A DNA stretch of 64,000 nt from Akkermansia muciniphila (GTDB taxonomy: Bacteria > Verrucomicrobiota > Verrucomicrobiia > Verrucomicrobiales > Akkermansiaceae), in contig CANQLV010000002.1 of NCBI GenBank assembly GCA_947624785.1, positions 62,001 through 126,000 on the forward strand, given 5' to 3'. A program made the translations under genes and the position numbers. Below are positions 53,771-61,487 of this stretch, piece after piece. Under the pieces are notes generated by a model. The model worked only from the letters and a program-made list of their open reading frames with translations, searched no databases and was not told the origin of the DNA. Positions within the stretch are counted from its first letter, which is position 1, and each line of letters begins with the position of its first letter.

Positions 53771-53900
53771 CTGGCCGGCCAAGCTGTTCTGCCTGGTGCT
53801 GGCCGTAATCATCTGGTCTTTCATCAATCACTGGGTGACCACGAACGACGGCGTGCCCTCGCGTGGGCAGCTTGAGGAGATTAGAAGATCCCATCCCTGA
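53748..53900 (+). CDS. CdaR/YbbR-like mini-protein
   Basis: A 50-residue peptide that overlaps cdaA by 23 bases. Its N-terminal half is NWPAKLFCLVLAVIIWSFI, matching the membrane anchor typical of YbbR/CdaR regulators (KLxxLxxAxxxW style), followed by INHWVTTNDG and a short charged tail. Full CdaR proteins carry several YbbR domains after this helix; here the frame ends at 53900 and bioD begins 13 bases later. So it is either a truncated CdaR or a small regulator of CdaA. The start ATG has no perfect Shine-Dalgarno, but the overlap suits translational coupling. Confidence 0.65.
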   Translation: MKKLLLLNWPAKLFCLVLAVIIWSFINHWVTTNDGVPSRGQLEEIRRSHP

Positions 53901-53912
53901 AGATTTACCGTT

Positions 53913-54554
53913 ATGAGGAATTTCATTGTTACCGGAACCGATACGGAAGTCGGTAAGACTTACGTGAGCTGCCTGATCGTCAAGGCCCTGAGAGAAGCGG
54001 GCGTCAATGCCGCCGGGTTCAAGCCCGTGGCCTGCGGAGACAGGCAGGACGCCCGCCTTCTGCGTGAGGCCGGACCGGAGGGGCTGACGCTGGACGAGCT
54101 GAATCCCGTTTTCCTGAAGAACGCCACCTGCCCTTATGTAGCAGCCCGGCTGGAGAATACGCGGGTGGATGAAGGAGCCATTCGCCGCGCCTATGACGCC
54201 TTGTCCGCCGCACATGAATGCGTGCTGGTGGAAGGTGTGGGGGGATGGGAAGTCCCGATCGGCCCCGGCCGGAATTTCAGCGACGTGGCCGCGGATTTCA
54301 AGCTGCCCGTGCTGCTGGTGATCGGCAACAAGCTGGGGGCCATCAATCATGCCCTGCTGACGCTGAATGCGATCAAGGCGTGCGGCCTGGAATGCCTGGG
54401 CATTGTGTTTAATAACGTGAAGGATGAATGGGATACGGCCTGCGTGACGAACCGGAGCATGGTGGAGGAGTTTTCCGACGCGCCCATTCTCGGCGAGCTG
54501 ATCCATGGGCAGGATTCCATGGACATTGACGCCCTGCTGGAACGCCTGCGCTGA
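53913..54554 (+). CDS. bioD: Dethiobiotin synthetase
   Basis: ATP-dependent carboxylase that closes the ureido ring of biotin. The 213 residues contain TGTDTEVGKTYVSC (P-loop), AAGFKPVACGD and VEGVGGWEVPI. Other biotin genes are not in the window, so the pathway is elsewhere. It follows the CdaR-like peptide by 12 bases and may be co-transcribed with cdaA. Confidence 0.95.
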   Translation: MRNFIVTGTDTEVGKTYVSCLIVKALREAGVNAAGFKPVACGDRQDARLLREAGPEGLTLDELNPVFLKNATCPYVAARLENTRVDEGAIRRAYDALSAAHECVLVEGVGGWEVPIGPGRNFSDVAADFKLPVLLVIGNKLGAINHALLTLNAIKACGLECLGIVFNNVKDEWDTACVTNRSMVEEFSDAPILGELIHGQDSMDIDALLERLR

Positions 54555-54746
54555 CCCCGGAAGCGGTTTAACGTATGGAAGAAAGGGGGGAGTGAAGAAG
54601 CCCTTTCCCTGCTCGTTCCAGGGTGTGAACTGGCGGCGCAGAGGAACCGGCATGCAGTGTTTAAAAAGACCAGGGGAGAGGGCAGGTTTTCAGCTCCGGA
54701 AGGGCTGTTTTGACAGGAGCCGGGACGGGATGCCGTAAGATGGGGG

Positions 54747-56915
54747 ATGTTTTTGCCCACAGTTTTCAGCATTCCGGTACGTTTTTTTATTATCCTGCTG
54801 GTTTGCTCCCCGTGGGAGCTGCTGGCCGGGGAGGTGGTAACTGCTCCTGTGCCGGAGTTTTCCTTTCCCGCGCTGATTCCCTATCCTTCCAACGTCATCA
54901 GGGGTGCGGGTGAGGCGCGTTTCAAAAGCGTTTATGTGAATGCAGGGCGGGATGTCCCGCGCAGGGATGACCTGGTGAAGGAAATGGAGGATGTGTTCGG
55001 GATGTCCGGCATACCGGGTTCCCTGGACAGGGAGGCTTCTGCGGAAGATTCCATGACATGGGAGCTGCGTCCGGATGCCGGGATGAAGGGGGAAGGGTAT
55101 GCCCTGTCCGTGGAACCGGAAAAGGTAACCGTCAGAGCAGGGAGTTTTGGCGGTTTTTTCAATGCCCTGCAAACGTTGCGGCAGTTGATTTCCAAAAGAG
55201 AGGGGGGATTTTCCATGCCGATTGTCCGGATCAGTGACAAACCCGCTTTCGCGCTGCGGGGGGTAATGCTGGACGTGGGGCGCTATTACATGTCTCCCGC
55301 GTTTATCAGGGAGCTGATGCGCCGGGTTTCCCGCTACAAGATCAATACGCTGCATCTGCATTTGACGGATGATCCCGCCTGGAGGCTGGAGGTGAAGAAG
55401 TATCCGGCCCTGACGGACGGCGCCTTTCATTGGAAGTCCCGGCAGCCGGGCCGGTTTTACACGCAGGCCCAGTTGAAGGACCTGACGGATTATTGTGCCC
55501 GGCTGAATATCCAGGTGATTCCGGAGATCGATATGCCGGGACACAGCCAGCCTTTTGCCAGGGCCATGAAGACCGAAATGCAGACGGAGAAGGGCATTTC
55601 CGTGTTGAAGGATGTCGTGGACGAGGCCGTTTCCCTGTTTCCCGGAAGGTTTTTTCACATGGGGTCCGACGAGGTGCACATTACGATGAATGATTTTATT
55701 CCGCGCATGGCGGAGTATATCCGCGGGAAGGGCAAGGAGGTGATCGTGTGGTCTCCCGGCGGCCCGCACGACAAGGATTCCGTGCTGATGTGCTGGGGAG
55801 AGAACGAAGCAGGCGCCAGGATGGACAAGGATATGAAGCGCATTGACAGCAATGGCTTTTACATTGACTGGGCGGATTCCCAGTCCGGCGTATACCAGGT
55901 GTTTTTCCAGCAGCCCTGCGAGGTGCCGCAAGGGGATGGCAAGGCTCTGGGGGCCATCATGCCCGTGTGGTGTGACGGGAACCTGAGCAGTGAGAAAAGG
56001 GTGCTGGAACAGTACCCTTTTTATCCCTGCGCTCTGACGTTTGCGGAGCGCGTCTGGCGCGGGAGCGCCACCAAGAGGAGGGATTACATGGCGCAGCTCC
56101 CCCCCAGGGGAACGGCCGGATGGGCGGAGTTCCGGGAGTTTGAACAGCGGCTGGCCTCCCACCGGGACAGGTTTTTCCGGGGAGTTCCCTTTGCCTACGT
56201 GAAGCAGGCGGATGTTGCCTGGAGCCTGGTGGGGCCATTCGACCACCGGGGGAAGAATGACACGTCCTTTGAACCGGAGCGGAAGATTGCGCCTTCCTAC
56301 CGGCATGGGGACAGGACGCTGGAATGGAAGAAGACGCCCGTTTACGGTGGAGCCGTGCATGTCAGGCACCTTTTTGCGATGTTCAATATGCACCGGAACC
56401 AGTACCGGCTGGCCCACTGGCCCACGCTGATGTCAGAGGACGTGGGAAAGGGCAGCGGGACCTGCTACGCGCTGACTTCCATCCGCAGCCCCAGGGATCA
56501 GGAGGTGTGGCTGATGTTTGGCCTGAACGGCATGTGGGGGCATTCGGGCGGGTACCGCAGTGCCCGTGCTCCGGAGCAGGGGAGCTGGGATTTTTCCGGT
56601 GGGGACGTATGGCTGAACGGAAAGCGCGTGAATCCGCCCAGGTGGCCGTTCAAGAGCCTGCCCTGGACGGATTGGGGGAAAGGGCGCATTGAAGAAGCCC
56701 CCCTGACCTGGGAGGGGTATTTCTTCCGTCCCCCCGTGAAGGTAAAGCTCCGCAAGGGATTGAACCGCGTGCTGATACGCAGCGTGTTCGGCCACTGGAA
56801 GGGGGACAACGGTCAGAGAGGCTGGTTTTTCTGCTGCATTCCCGTCCTGTGGGATGGCGTCCATTACCGGGAGGTTCCGGGCCTGGAATATGATCCCCGC
56901 CCGGACGCCCGCTGA
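54747..56915 (+). CDS. Secreted GH20 beta-N-acetylhexosaminidase
   Basis: Exported hexosaminidase of 722 residues. An N-terminal hydrophobic signal (RFFIILLVCSPWELLAGEV) precedes a GH20b-like domain (to ~165). The catalytic barrel has RGVMLDVGRYYMSPAFIREL, LHLHLTDDPAWRLEVKKYP, VIPEIDMPGHSQ and HMGSDEVHITM, with the Asp308-Glu309 pair. A C-terminal domain from ~480 (YVKQADVAWSLVGPF) ends at 722. GH20 enzymes remove terminal N-acetylglucosamine or N-acetylgalactosamine, here likely from mucin glycans. It converges with the phosphodiesterase gene. Confidence 0.94.
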   Translation: MFLPTVFSIPVRFFIILLVCSPWELLAGEVVTAPVPEFSFPALIPYPSNVIRGAGEARFKSVYVNAGRDVPRRDDLVKEMEDVFGMSGIPGSLDREASAEDSMTWELRPDAGMKGEGYALSVEPEKVTVRAGSFGGFFNALQTLRQLISKREGGFSMPIVRISDKPAFALRGVMLDVGRYYMSPAFIRELMRRVSRYKINTLHLHLTDDPAWRLEVKKYPALTDGAFHWKSRQPGRFYTQAQLKDLTDYCARLNIQVIPEIDMPGHSQPFARAMKTEMQTEKGISVLKDVVDEAVSLFPGRFFHMGSDEVHITMNDFIPRMAEYIRGKGKEVIVWSPGGPHDKDSVLMCWGENEAGARMDKDMKRIDSNGFYIDWADSQSGVYQVFFQQPCEVPQGDGKALGAIMPVWCDGNLSSEKRVLEQYPFYPCALTFAERVWRGSATKRRDYMAQLPPRGTAGWAEFREFEQRLASHRDRFFRGVPFAYVKQADVAWSLVGPFDHRGKNDTSFEPERKIAPSYRHGDRTLEWKKTPVYGGAVHVRHLFAMFNMHRNQYRLAHWPTLMSEDVGKGSGTCYALTSIRSPRDQEVWLMFGLNGMWGHSGGYRSARAPEQGSWDFSGGDVWLNGKRVNPPRWPFKSLPWTDWGKGRIEEAPLTWEGYFFRPPVKVKLRKGLNRVLIRSVFGHWKGDNGQRGWFFCCIPVLWDGVHYREVPGLEYDPRPDAR

Positions 56916-56933
56916 CAGGCAGCCTTCCTGCCG

Positions 56934-58313
56934 TCACTTTTCTTCAAAGGCGGAGAGGATGGCTTCATGCACGTCCTGCGCGGAACGGATTTCCGGCAGG
57001 GAGGCCGGACCGATGAATACGGGCCGCTGGTTTGCGGGCACCCGGTCCCTGCCATGGGAGCCTTTTACCTGGTCTCCGTTGAGGGGGATGACTTTCATCA
57101 GCGCGCGGAAGCCCAGCTTTTTTTTCAGCAGGAAAGCGGCGGCGTGGAACATGGGGAAGGAGAGTGCCGGGTCAAAGAACATTTCCGCCGGGTCGTAGCC
57201 GGGCTTGCGATGGATGTCCACACAGCGGGCGAAGTCCGGTGCCTTGGCGTCGTCCAGCCAGTAGTAGTAGGTGAACCACGCATCCGGGGCCGCGACGGCG
57301 GTGAAGTCCGGCAGGCGTTCCTGTGCCGCAGGATTCAGGCCGGAGAAGTCCGTCTCCCTGATTTCCTCCACCCCGGGGGTGGCGGCGAGCAGCGTTTTCA
57401 CCTCTTCCTTCACGGAAGGGTCGTTGATGTAAATATGGGCTGTCTGGTGGTCCGCCACGGCAAAGGCCCGGGAGGCGCCGCAGTCCAGCATTTCCGTGCC
57501 CATTTCCGGTTTGACGGTGATCCAGCCCCGTTCACGGAAGAGGCGGTTGAGGGCAATGCTGCGGGAGACGTCGGAAATGCCGTATTCACTGAGGATAACG
57601 GGAGTGACGCCTTCCCGTTCCAGAAAGTCGACCAGGTCGCAGAGCAGGCCGTCCATGGCTTCCGCCGCCCGGGCCGCCTGGGTTGAGGAAGGGCCGAATT
57701 TCTGAAGATCATAGTCCAGGTAGGGCAGGTAGATGAGGTTGAGAGAAGGGCGGTGTTTCCGTTCCACCCACCGGGCGGAGTCCGCTATCCACCGGGAGGA
57801 CTGGATGCCGGCCATGGGGCCCCAGAAGGTGGGGAAGGGGAATTCCCCCAGGTCTTTTTTAATGGTCTCCCGGAGTTCCATGGGCTGGGTGTAGATGTCG
57901 AAGACCTTGCGGCCGTCCGCCGGGTACATGGGGCGCGGCGTGATGGCCCAGTCCGCTGTGGAGTACATGTTGTACCACCAGAAGAGCTTGGCGCAGGTGA
58001 AGCCGGGGCCGTACCGTTCCCGCAGTTTTTCCCAGAGGCGCGGCCCCCGCACCAGTTTGTTGGACTGCTTCCAGAACTGGATTTCACTCATGTTCCGGTT
58101 GTACCATCCATTGCCGGGGATGGCGTGCTCCCGCGGGGAGAGCCCCGTAACGTAGGTACTCTGCGCGGAGCAGGTGAGGGCCGGAAAGGCAGGGGGGAAG
58201 GAGGAAACGCGCCTCTCCTCCGCCCAGGCGGAGAGCCGCGGCATGTGTTCCATCATCTGGCGGGAAAGGGCCACCACGTCAATGACGGCCACACGGGTGC
58301 GGGGGAGTTTCAT
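56934..58313 (-). CDS. Type I phosphodiesterase / nucleotide pyrophosphatase family protein
   Basis: A 459-residue alkaline-phosphatase-superfamily protein. The nucleophile region is FPALTCSAQSTYVTGLSPRE with Thr47 as the likely nucleophile, followed by HAIPGNGWYNRN. Metal-site segments are VAVIDVVAL (Asp12) and VILSEYGISDV, the latter a variant where the usual D-H-G is replaced by S-E-Y-G. No signal peptide is seen from ATG 58313. The substrate is unknown. It diverges from rph by 80 bases. Confidence 0.88.
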   Translation of the reverse strand: MKLPRTRVAVIDVVALSRQMMEHMPRLSAWAEERRVSSFPPAFPALTCSAQSTYVTGLSPREHAIPGNGWYNRNMSEIQFWKQSNKLVRGPRLWEKLRERYGPGFTCAKLFWWYNMYSTADWAITPRPMYPADGRKVFDIYTQPMELRETIKKDLGEFPFPTFWGPMAGIQSSRWIADSARWVERKHRPSLNLIYLPYLDYDLQKFGPSSTQAARAAEAMDGLLCDLVDFLEREGVTPVILSEYGISDVSRSIALNRLFRERGWITVKPEMGTEMLDCGASRAFAVADHQTAHIYINDPSVKEEVKTLLAATPGVEEIRETDFSGLNPAAQERLPDFTAVAAPDAWFTYYYWLDDAKAPDFARCVDIHRKPGYDPAEMFFDPALSFPMFHAAAFLLKKKLGFRALMKVIPLNGDQVKGSHGRDRVPANQRPVFIGPASLPEIRSAQDVHEAILSAFEEK

Positions 58314-58393
58314 GGAAGGGATATTAACGGTTTGATGCGGGAATTCCATCTTTCCATTTGAAAAAAATGGCGGCATCCGTCATGATTCCCCGC

Positions 58394-59185
58394 ATGGAAC
58401 GTCAGGATAAACGACTTGTGGACCAGTTGCGCCCGATCAGCTTTGAAACGGGCATTGCCCCGAACGCCACAGCCTCCGTGCTGGTGGCCTTTGGCCGCAC
58501 CAAGGTGATTTGCGCCGTTACGATTGAGGAGGATGTGCCCCGCTGGATGAAGATTCAGCGCGTGGAGGGCGGCTGGCTGACGGCGGAGTATTCCATGCTT
58601 CCCTATTCCACGCTTGACCGCAAGCGGCGCGATATTACGGCAGGGAAGCTGGACGGACGTTCCAGCGAAATCCAGCGCCTGATAGGCCGCTCCCTGAGGG
58701 CCGCCGTGGACCTGGGCAAGATCGGGCAGCGTACGATCTGGGTGGACTGCGACGTTTTGCAGGCGGACGGGGGCACCCGGACCGCTTCCATCACCGGGGC
58801 TTCCGTGGCCCTGGCCATTGCCGTGAACAAGCTGGTGGCGCAAGGCAAGCTGGCGGAGTCCCCCATGAAGAGGCTGGTTTCCGCCGTTTCCGTGGGGATG
58901 CTGGGCGGGGAAGCCCTGCTGGACCTTTGCTATGTGGAGGACAAGGATGCGGAGGTGGATATGAACCTGGTGATGACGGACCGCGGTGAGTTTGTGGAAG
59001 TGCAGGGCTCCGGGGAGGAGGCCGTGTTTACGGCGGACCAGATGAGCCGGATGCTGGAACTGGGCCGCAAGGGCCTGGAAGAGATTGCCGGGCTTCAGCG
59101 CCAGGTGATCGCCGAGGCGGACAAGCCGGACGCCGACGCGCTGGAAGGGCTGAGCGCCTTTTTCGGCAGCGGCAGGCAGGCATGA
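58394..59185 (+). CDS. rph: Ribonuclease PH
   Basis: Phosphorolytic 3'-exoribonuclease that trims tRNA 3' ends. The 263 residues match throughout: RLVDQLRPISFETG, FGRTKVICAVTIEEDVPRW, LTAEYSMLPYSTLDRKRRD, RSSEIQRLIGRSLRAAVDL and DADALEGLSAFFG. ATG 58394 (MERQDKR) is the usual family start; ATG 58382 would add four residues. It diverges from the phosphodiesterase gene. A long hairpin follows the stop. Confidence 0.96.
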   Translation: MERQDKRLVDQLRPISFETGIAPNATASVLVAFGRTKVICAVTIEEDVPRWMKIQRVEGGWLTAEYSMLPYSTLDRKRRDITAGKLDGRSSEIQRLIGRSLRAAVDLGKIGQRTIWVDCDVLQADGGTRTASITGASVALAIAVNKLVAQGKLAESPMKRLVSAVSVGMLGGEALLDLCYVEDKDAEVDMNLVMTDRGEFVEVQGSGEEAVFTADQMSRMLELGRKGLEEIAGLQRQVIAEADKPDADALEGLSAFFGSGRQA

Positions 59186-59194
59186 ATTTCCCAT

Positions 59195-59250
59195 GGCGCG
59201 GGATTGTTCCGGCTCCCGGCAAACGGGAGCCGCGGAGGAATCCCGGCGCC
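59195..59250. repeat. Long two-part hairpin after rph
   Basis: GGCGCGGGATT (59195-59205) pairs with AATCCC and GCGCC (59239-59250) around an inner stem CGGCTCCCG / CGGGAGCCG (59210-59232, 5-base loop). Total about 20 bp with small bulges. No T-run, so it is not a standard terminator. May protect the rph mRNA or be a small RNA. Confidence 0.5.
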
Positions 59251-59376
59251 CTTCCAGGCCCAACATTTTTATGAGAATATGCTTGTCCTGACTGGGAAAT
59301 CACGTTAATAGTAGAGACGAACATAGATAACCACGTACGGTTTTCTTAAACTGTAAACATTCCATCATATCCAACA

Positions 59377-60135
59377 ATGAAAGTATCTTTTGCAACACGC
59401 CAGTTACGCAGGGGGTTCACCCTGATCGAACTTTTGGTTGTTATTGCCATTATCGCCCTGCTGGCTTCCGTGGCGTACGGTCCGATTCTGAACCAGATCA
59501 ACAAGGGCGACCAGATGCAGGCCCTGACCAACATGAAGAACGTGGGTGTGGCGATGAACGAGTTCAAGTCCAACAGCAAGCTGGGCAACTTCCCCGATGA
59601 CATCACCGCGGACCGCGTGGTGGCGCAGCACAATTACATGAGCGGCCTGGGCGCGCTCCAGGGGGATACCTCCAATGACTACTTCCGCCAGCTTCTGGGC
59701 AATGAGTCCGTTTCCGAAAGCAACTTCTACGCCAAGGTGCAGACTCCTTCCGGCGGTTCCACCGTTACTCCCGACGGTGAAATCTATGACGGCAAGGCCC
59801 TGACCCCCGGTGAAGTGGGCTTCTCCTACGTCATGCGCAAGGGTGACAATAACAAGAAGGTGGGCATTGGCAGCTCCGTGGGTGAATATCCCCTGATGGT
59901 TACTTCCGTGCTCCCCGGTGAAGACGGCAGCACCGTCGTGGCCGGCAACGCCGTCCGCTTTGACCCGGAAAGCTTCCGCGGCAAGGTTCTGATTTTCACG
60001 ACCGCCCAGAGCGCCAAGACTCTGGAACTGGATGACAACGACAACCTTCAGGACACCTTCATTCCCAAGAGAAGGGGCAAGGATGTCAGTGACCAGTTCC
60101 TGATTCTCACGCCTGATTTCAGCGGCCAGGAATAA
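59377..60135 (+). CDS. Type II secretion / type IV pilin-like protein (pseudopilin)
   Basis: A 252-residue protein with a classic prepilin N-terminus: RRGFTLIELLVVIAIIALLAS, cleaved before Phe14, with Glu at +5. Only the N-terminal helix matches the family; the rest is a soluble domain with Gly/Ser/Thr loops that I do not recognise. Verrucomicrobia and planctomycetes carry many such proteins. No secretion genes are adjacent. A weak promoter-like pair (TTGTCC...TAATAG, 59283-59311) lies upstream, and a terminator follows. Confidence 0.82.
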   Translation: MKVSFATRQLRRGFTLIELLVVIAIIALLASVAYGPILNQINKGDQMQALTNMKNVGVAMNEFKSNSKLGNFPDDITADRVVAQHNYMSGLGALQGDTSNDYFRQLLGNESVSESNFYAKVQTPSGGSTVTPDGEIYDGKALTPGEVGFSYVMRKGDNNKKVGIGSSVGEYPLMVTSVLPGEDGSTVVAGNAVRFDPESFRGKVLIFTTAQSAKTLELDDNDNLQDTFIPKRRGKDVSDQFLILTPDFSGQE

Positions 60136-60161
60136 GTTTTTTCCGTTAGCATGATTTGCAC

Positions 60162-60192
60162 AGGGCGCATTCTTCGGGATGCGCCCTTTTTT
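60162..60192 (+). terminator. Terminator of the pseudopilin gene
   Basis: AGGGCGCAT and ATGCGCCCT arms with an 8-base loop, followed by seven T. Confidence 0.9.
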
Positions 60193-60484
60193 ATGGCCGT
60201 TCACTGAAATCTGGAGCATCCCGAACCGCCGGGTCGGACTGCATGACAGAAATGGCCAGCCCGGTAAAAAGAAGCAACGGCCGCAGTTGAACCGGGAACA
60301 AGGAGTAAAAAACGTTGTTGGATTTCCTCATGGTTGTTTGGATTGCATTTGATTAGCTATTTTTTATATCTGGCGCCGGATAGCCGCATGATGGGGCAGC
60401 GGAAAGGCGCGGTCCGTGGGCTATTGTCATTTATGGGTCATCCGTTGTGCGCTACGGAGTGGTCATGGTTTCAATACACTTATC
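60193..60484. other. Gap upstream of the second PEP-CTERM gene
   Basis: About 290 bases without a supported gene. A possible promoter (TTGCAT at 60343-60348, 16-base gap, TATATC at 60365-60370) is the only feature seen. Confidence 0.4.
60343..60370 (+). promoter_or_regulatory. Possible promoter of the second PEP-CTERM gene
   Basis: TTGCAT and TATATC are spaced 16 bases apart about 115 bases before the gene. The boxes are only partial matches. Confidence 0.35.
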
Positions 60485-61333
60485 ATGACCAAGATTGTGA
60501 TTGCCCTGTTATCCTTAGCGGCGCCACTGGCATGCGCCGCCCTGCCTTCCGGTTCACCCTCCGGAGCCGCTGCCCCTGGTGAGGAGAAGGTGGTTCAAAT
60601 GAAGGGCGTCATGTCCTTGTCTCCCGCTATGGTCAAGGAGATCAATGAAGGCGGGGCCCTGACTGTTTCCTCCCCCTCCTTTCCTTCCGGTTATTATATC
60701 GTGTACCGTTTTGTTTCCTCCCGCGGGAATGTAGTACAGGCTTTTTCCGTGTTGGAGAGTAACCAGCTCCAGGCCCTTGGGATGGCTCTGCCCGTGCAGG
60801 TGAAGGCCCGGGAAGATCTGGATGAAGACCTGTCCTGGAAACTGGAACGGGAAGTGGTAGCCATGTTTTCCTATGGAAGGTCCTATATGCCCCATTGTGA
60901 GGAAGTCCTGGTGCGGGAGGCCGTGTACGGCCCCTTGTCCGGCGCGATGGTTTCCCATGGCGGCGGCGGAGGATTTTACGGAGGGCCTCCCGGCAGGGAA
61001 AGCGGGTTTGCCGCCAACCAGCTTAAACCAAGTCTTCCGGATAATGAGGCCAGCTCCAAGCCGTCAGACGACAAGGAGACGCCTGTTTCTCCGGACAGGA
61101 AGCCCGACGGAGGGACAGAGGCGGCCGGAGATGAGGCTGTGGCTGATTCCGGGAAGGAAGAGCTTTCTCTGGATTCCCTGCTTACTGAGAATACGGTGCC
61201 GACGTCTTCTCCCGATCCCAAGACGCTGCGTTTGCCGGCGTCTCTGAAGGCGGAGGCCGTTCCGGAACCGTCTTCCGCCATGCTGGGCATGTTCGGCATC
61301 GCCTGCCTGCTGATGCGGCGCAAGCGGAGTTGA
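60485..61333 (+). CDS. Secreted PEP-CTERM protein
   Basis: A 282-residue exported protein. ATG 60485 opens a signal peptide (MTKIVIALLSLAAPLACAA). The middle is a low-complexity, acidic stretch (about 190-260). The C-terminus is a PEP-CTERM signal: VPEP, a hydrophobic helix (SSAMLGMFGIACLLM) and RRKRS. The soluble part near residues 25-150 is unknown. It is the second such protein in the window; no exosortase gene is nearby. Terminator follows directly. Confidence 0.85.
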   Translation: MTKIVIALLSLAAPLACAALPSGSPSGAAAPGEEKVVQMKGVMSLSPAMVKEINEGGALTVSSPSFPSGYYIVYRFVSSRGNVVQAFSVLESNQLQALGMALPVQVKAREDLDEDLSWKLEREVVAMFSYGRSYMPHCEEVLVREAVYGPLSGAMVSHGGGGGFYGGPPGRESGFAANQLKPSLPDNEASSKPSDDKETPVSPDRKPDGGTEAAGDEAVADSGKEELSLDSLLTENTVPTSSPDPKTLRLPASLKAEAVPEPSSAMLGMFGIACLLMRRKRS

Positions 61334-61349
61334 ACTCCGGTCCCGTTCT

Positions 61350-61390
61350 CCATTCCGGTTTTCCAGCCGGGAAGGAATGGTTTTTCTTTT
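61350..61390 (+). terminator. Terminator of the PEP-CTERM gene
   Basis: CCATTCC and GGAATGG arms with an internal CCGG/CCGG pairing, followed by TTTTTCTTTT. Confidence 0.85.
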
Positions 61391-61433
61391 CCACGCCGGA
61401 ACATGGTTTGCAAACAGGCAGTGTCATGAGAAA

Positions 61434-61463
61434 GGCGTTCCGGCCTGAAAAAGCCGGAACGCC
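61434..61463 (-). terminator. Terminator of the fucosidase gene
   Basis: GGCGTTCCGGC and GCCGGAACGCC pair over 11 bases. On the minus strand the arm is followed by TTTCTC. It lies 25 bases beyond the fucosidase stop. Confidence 0.8.
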
Positions 61464-61487
61464 TTCATGCAGCTAAGTGAATGGATT

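Noticed and set aside
54690..56417. 575-codon minus-strand open frame opposite GH20
   Set aside because: Shadow frame without motifs; the plus strand encodes the catalytic D-E pair.
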